DNA of 64,000 nt, taken from assembly GCF_964355755.1 (NCBI RefSeq), contig NC_092676.1:22178288-22242287 (forward strand). Direction: 5' to 3'. Below the pieces are notes generated by a model. It saw only the letters and a list, made by a program, of their open reading frames with translations, was not told the DNA's origin and searched no databases. Every line of letters starts with the position of its first letter. The stretch's first letter is position 1. The translations under genes were made by a program, and so were the position numbers. The stretch is from Antedon mediterranea. Lineage: Eukaryota > Echinodermata > Crinoidea > Comatulida > Antedonidae. Positions 59,901 through 64,000 of this stretch are shown here, one piece after another.

Positions 59901-61177
59901 CGGATATAGTACAAAGAAAGTAGGATGATTTTTTTTATTTTATTAAAAGATTGTATAATGGCGAATATCTACAGAAAAAATCATTTTTAGCTAACATTAA
60001 CACGAGATAATTTAGAAGAAGTTTACATAGAAGAGTATGAACTAAGTAACATAAAATCAATCTATCGCATTCTTTCTGACAAAAATATATATGCCTACTA
60101 CCTCTTGCCACGACTTCAAATCTTTGTTTTCCCAACAAAAATGTCTCAATAATTTGGGTTTACGCGTGTTCACATTAGCCCGACCTCAAATTGTTGCTTG
60201 CAAATCAAAACATGTCTCATTAATACGCGTTTGCATGATTGGAAAGTGTGTGCACTTTGTCAATAACATTAACTTGATCAATTAATGTTTTATTGAAAAT
60301 AAAATATATGCTTATTGCTTTAGTCAATTTGGTATTTCTTGCAAGCGGCAATTTCTCTATAATTTAGTTTGTATTGAACTCCCATCCAAGCTTTTGTCGT
60401 TATTAGATTTGGTAATCATTTTAATATTAATGTTCTCATTTTTAGTTAGCGATATAACAGGCATGGCTGCTCTTTTTCACCTAAATAATTTACTCAAATT
60501 GATATAGAAAAAAAAGAGTTTATGAATGTTTTTATTTATTGTGTCTATTTTCATCAGATACACGTAGGCCTACGGTACTAGAGGCAATGGGAATCCGAAG
60601 TTTCTTGTAATAAAAGAATAAGGAGATCGTAACATAAATGTAGAGATAGCGAAAGAAATTACAATTAAGTTTTGTGTGATTATAATTATTATTATACCTA
60701 AATTGTTTCCATCCACTGGAGTGAGGTCAAGTTTCTTAACCCACTAGAGTTAGGTGGATTATGTAAGCTGGGAGAGAAGCTCAAACGTACCCATGCCTTG
60801 TGCGATAGTGCTTCTAAATAAGATATATAACGGGGGTTCCACAGTGGTAGATCAAGAATTTTATATACGAGGCCCACTGAAAAAAATTGTATTATTAAAA
60901 GTTAAACTTGGCCTAATATTCTAACTTGTGCACCCTTGTACCCCCACCTTGGATCAGCCTATCTTCCACTGTTAACGGTTAGGGGGTTAGACCTTGTTTC
61001 AATATCTTTCAAACTCAACCAAAACCACTCTAGCTTCCATCCATCCACGATCTTTTGCATGCCCGGTATCAGATTGTAAATTTGGTTTTACTTACCAGTG
61101 TTTGTTGTCGAAGTAACGAACGAACAAAGTACAGTTAGGCCGACTACTAGATAAAAATCAAACTTTAAACTCTTCAT
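53907..61177 (-). CDS. Methuselah/adhesion-like class-B GPCR with somatomedin-B-like N-terminus, complete
   Basis: This is a plasma-membrane seven-helix receptor; ligand unknown. Coding exons in order are 61177-61096 (signal peptide), 56719-54534 and 54158-53907 (stop), 2520 bases, 839 residues. The split codon G|TA joins exons 1 and 2, and exon 3 follows in frame. Residues 1-25 are a signal peptide (LVVGLTVLCSFVTS). A Cys-rich module at about 38-75 (CDVPERDLDPKCECEERC, then CCIDY) resembles somatomedin B. A long, Cys-containing ectodomain with many N-x-S/T sites follows. Helices begin near 548 (IFISMSLAALLITFILY), with WLASFFWMNVLSFDVRRTF in TM3 and GMSWIFGFL in TM6, both typical of class B2/Methuselah. 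I do not see a canonical GPS cleavage motif before TM1. The intron 56720-61095 holds only worn repeats. It is not assignable to a named vertebrate receptor. Confidence 0.9.
56720..61095. other. GPCR intron 1, 4.4 kb
   Basis: AT-rich with no additional exon that fits the frame. It contains the diverged repeat at 57961-58150 that is shared with 5150-5335. Between 60091 and 60285 there are weak repeated blocks around AAAACATGTCTCATTAAT and AAAAATGTCTCAATAATT with similar neighbours. Otherwise nothing is recognised. Confidence 0.5.
57961..58150. repeat. Diverged dispersed repeat shared with 5150-5335
   Basis: CAACCGTTTATTTTGTCTTT, AACATTATTAAAACTAC and TTTTCATGTTTTTGGGGGAC keep the order seen in the KIF3B intron. 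No terminal repeats or frames are visible. Confidence 0.5.
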
Positions 61178-61327
61178 GTCAGCCAACACAATTAAAACGT
61201 ATACAGTATTTCTTGGGTGAAATGTAAATGTCTGTTACACGACGTATGCGTCTGGAAAGATCTTCTTCAATGTGTGTACACTATTAGTAGCGGAGTTTTT
61301 TCATTATACTGAAAGAGTTACACGCAC

Positions 61328-61370
61328 TGGTATAGTAAAACATTGTCTGAGAATTGCTTTTATATACACG
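61328..61370 (-). promoter_or_regulatory. Probable GPCR core promoter
   Basis: On the minus strand TATATAAAAG (61366-61357) would start transcription near 61330, about 150 bp before the signal-peptide ATG at 61177. No other strong TATA lies closer. Inferred. Confidence 0.45.
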
Positions 61371-62155
61371 TCTGGACTGCTATAATTGTAACATAGCGCT
61401 AATGAACCTGGTCACTGGCAGCAGCGTCAGAAAGGATGTGACGATTGTTTGCGGAACTCGATCGTAACAGAAGCATGTAACAATTTCACCAATTCATTTG
61501 CACATGAAGGTGGATAAATAAAGATATAAACCATTGTGCTAGTTCGAACAGTTAATTACACCAAGAATACGTGAAAGCACGTAAGTGGGCCGGTGAAGGT
61601 ATTCGATATGGATCGGCTGTGAGATGCTGGTATGATATGAAATGAAATCAAATACGGGTGCATTAATTTCCGTTTTTTATCAAGTAAACTAGCAAAACAA
61701 ATTTGAAAATTATAGATCATGTTTAAACTTCGGTTTAATTAAAACCATGAAAAGAAAACGGGTCGAGTCTACATCGCGTGCATATGTTGTTGTTTTGATG
61801 CCAGTATCTTTTCTGTTGAAAAGCAAATTAAGTTGATGTTGTTTATTTGTTTTTATTTTCCTTGACTAGTGAATGTCTCCAAAGCGCGTTAAAAATTAAA
61901 ATAAATTATTTGAATAAATTTGGAGTAAATTTTATTTAAATTTCTGGTTGGTGAATATGAATTTTAAAAAATGACTTCTAAAACACCATTATGGATATGA
62001 CCTTATTATGTTGACTTTATTGTTTGTTCTATTTTTGTATAAATATATTCGCTATCATTCTTTTTTTTCTAATTTTTTTTGTGTGTGTGTGTGTGTGTGT
62101 TCGATTGTATAGAAAAAAAACAGAAAACCAGCAAATAAATCAAACAATTTTAATT

Positions 62156-62335
62156 AAGTCACATGCAAGTTACCTACAAGTCACCTACAACACTGCCTAC
62201 AAATTATATACAAGTTACCTACAGATACAAGTCAATACTACAAGTATCGCACAAATACCACACTAAGTTACTTACAAGTCACACGAGTACTCACGTGTCG
62301 ACTACAAGTCACTTCAAGTCAATACCTGCACATTG
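62156..62335 (+). repeat. Degenerate ACAAGT(C/T)A repeat
   Basis: CTACAAGTCAC, ACAAGTTACCTAC and close variants recur about ten times at irregular 10-25 bp spacing. It looks like an eroded minisatellite. Confidence 0.65.
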
Positions 62336-62740
62336 ACTTATTGTTTTTGAACTATGCCTAAATCAGTATCCGTAACGGTAATTTGGCAAAATCTCCATTA
62401 GGGAACATTTCTATAAACATTACATAGGTTAATGTTTTACTGAACGCATCAATGGTGGCATGTTGTGTATTTACATTTAATCAATGATCTAGCTAGACTT
62501 AATTAATCTTATTTGGAGAATCTGTGTCTTGACTTGAAAGTGATGTATACGATCCTGAATAAACACAAACCTTGGCTTACAATGATAAAGTCTCAACTTT
62601 ATTAAGAAAAAATTATAGCAGATTTTTAAATGCTTTTATATATTCTCAACTTATATTAAGAAATAATTATAGCAGAAGATATTGAAATGTTTTTTTATTT
62701 CAAATATTGACCCACTTCCTTTTACATTGTGTATCATTTA

Positions 62741-62995
62741 TAAGGGTGTTTGACACAGTATGTTGGACGTTGGACTACTGAGCGTGAGTCGAGTTCGAAT
62801 CCAACGCTCGTTCCGCATTGCTTGTTAAGTTTTCTCTCTCCACCCAGGTGAACAAATGGCTACCTGACAATGTCAAAACAATTGCGCTGATTACTATAAC
62901 TGCATTATGGGACTATGTTTCCATACGTGTTTGATCCAAAAAAAGACAGGGTAGGCCTAATAATGTAAAACGCTATATATTATGAACAAATATTA
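62741..62995 (+). mobile_element. SINE-1 copy
   Basis: GGTGTTTGACACAGTATGTT, TGGACGTTGGACTACTGAGC and GAGTTCGAATCCAACGCTCG (B box) match the 2504 copy. CCACCCAGGTGAACAAATGG and GGGACTATGTTTCCATACGT follow, with an eroded tail. Confidence 0.8.
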
Positions 62996-64000
62996 CTATC
63001 ATTTAAAGTAAATATTTTTAGATTATAAATAATAAGAATATGGGCGCCTCTGTGTACTACTCACACAAACAACATGTGTATGCTAAGAAGAGCACTTGGT
63101 TCTCTAATATCTTTCAGCTAATCAAAAACTGTTATTCACAAACAATTACTTTGGTGTTCGATTCATAAATCTACAGTTTCGGTAGAGATAATTAAATTTC
63201 CATTAAAATAGATTACACCAGTTTTACAAAACCTTTTATTTATGTATTTGTGTCTGTCCATTCAAAGTAGTTTGAAATTGATCGGATCAACAGCCTTCAC
63301 CATAATTATTATCAATCATCGTATCTTCTGAATTACGTTACCTGATACTGACTGGATCTAAAAAAAAAGTAAAAGAGTTTTGTGTTCCGTACTGCATTTG
63401 CGCAAGTAGTCTAGTCTCAAGTGTTACCCCGATGGAATTAACCTGGTAAACCCGAGAGACATATTTGACCGACAATCGACGCTCCTGATTTCCCGTTGGT
63501 GTCAAACCGATACATTTAATTAGTGATGGAACCGCATGCGATTTATTTTCCATACGTGACTTGCACATTTAGGTGCAATCGTTCTAAATTGTTACCAATT
63601 CATTGAATATAAAACCTCTCATCGACACAAAACATAAACATTGCATGCAGTATCACAAAATCGAACTTATAATCATTCAAAATCAAAGAAAGGCCTATAC
63701 AATGCTGACCTAACCGATTGGTCGAAGGAAAATGCGTTTTAAATAAAGGGTTTCATCCGTAACAACCTCCCCCCCCCCCCTCTATTTTTTGCTGCACTTT
63801 TTTTTCGGATGATGAATGCATGTTAACAATAGTGCATCGCCTTTGTATGTAACAATAGATGGTATATAGAATACATTAGTTAAGTGTAATTTTCTCGTGA
63901 TGTTTTTACACGCACATTTTGAAACACCAAAGAACCTAATTATAAGTTCGTTAATGTAACAGAAAACAACAATTGATTTATTACAAATTGCTTTAGTCTC

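Larger units (their letters stand above)
61370..64000. other. Spacer to the right edge
   Basis: It holds a (TG)n run at about 62081-62100, a degenerate ACAAGT repeat (62156-62330), a SINE (62741-62995) and a C-run near 63767. A 76-codon minus-strand frame (63338-63568) ends in a possible donor (AGG|GTAACG) but has no recognisable domain. I leave it uncalled. Confidence 0.5.

Noticed and set aside
63338-63568. 76-codon minus-strand frame near the right edge
   Set aside because: It has a possible donor at its end, but no homology I recognise and no upstream or downstream exon.

Overview
The window looks like AT-rich nuclear DNA from an invertebrate deuterostome. All recognised genes are animal genes with many short exons and GT-AG introns. 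The kinesin tail, inositol synthase and WDR4 read closely with vertebrate orthologues. The spacers are full of tRNA-derived SINEs, foldback MITEs and the palindrome TAGGCCTA. An echinoderm (possibly a crinoid) is my best guess, but the sequence alone does not settle it. No bacterial operons, CRISPR arrays or free-standing tRNA/rRNA genes were seen.

Layout. 27-6928 (+): stalk and tail of a kinesin-II motor subunit (KIF3B type); the motor domain lies to the left of the window. 7.4-13.4 kb: non-coding, with SINE and foldback repeats. 13.36-26.5 kb (+): complete myo-inositol-3-phosphate synthase gene (ISYNA1 type, 11 coding exons, 556 codons). It has a TATA promoter near 13.5 kb and a 2.07-kb hAT-like foldback element in the probable 5' UTR intron. 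28.46-29.24 kb (-): a one-exon 262-residue basic protein I do not recognise. 29.3-33.7 kb: spacer with foldback elements. 34.09-42.08 kb (-): complete WDR4 gene (9 coding exons, 436 residues), the WD40 partner of the tRNA m7G46 methyltransferase. Its first intron holds a 1.15-kb Mutator-like element with a 9-bp target duplication. 43.38-43.93 kb (+): dead LINE fragment. 43.98-50.27 kb (-): complete secreted GH18 chitinase (10 coding exons, 728 residues) with a Thr-rich linker and three CBM14 domains. 53.9-61.2 kb (-): complete Methuselah/adhesion-like class-B GPCR (3 coding exons, 839 residues) with a somatomedin-B-like N-terminus. 61.4-64 kb: spacer with one SINE.

I reconstructed every multi-exon gene by hand. 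Splice sites, exon phases and family alignments agree at every junction, so the coding models are fairly secure. UTRs, promoters and polyA sites are inferred. The genes do not form one pathway: ciliary transport, inositol synthesis, tRNA modification, chitin digestion and receptor signalling are simply neighbours.

The most unusual material is in the repeats: several foldback DNA transposon families, a nine-copy array of the POU octamer ATGCAAAT just inside an ISYNA1 intron, decayed copies of a WDR4 exon in the next intron, and a GC-rich hairpin just upstream of the WDR4 start codon. I found no convincing new enzymatic or defence system.
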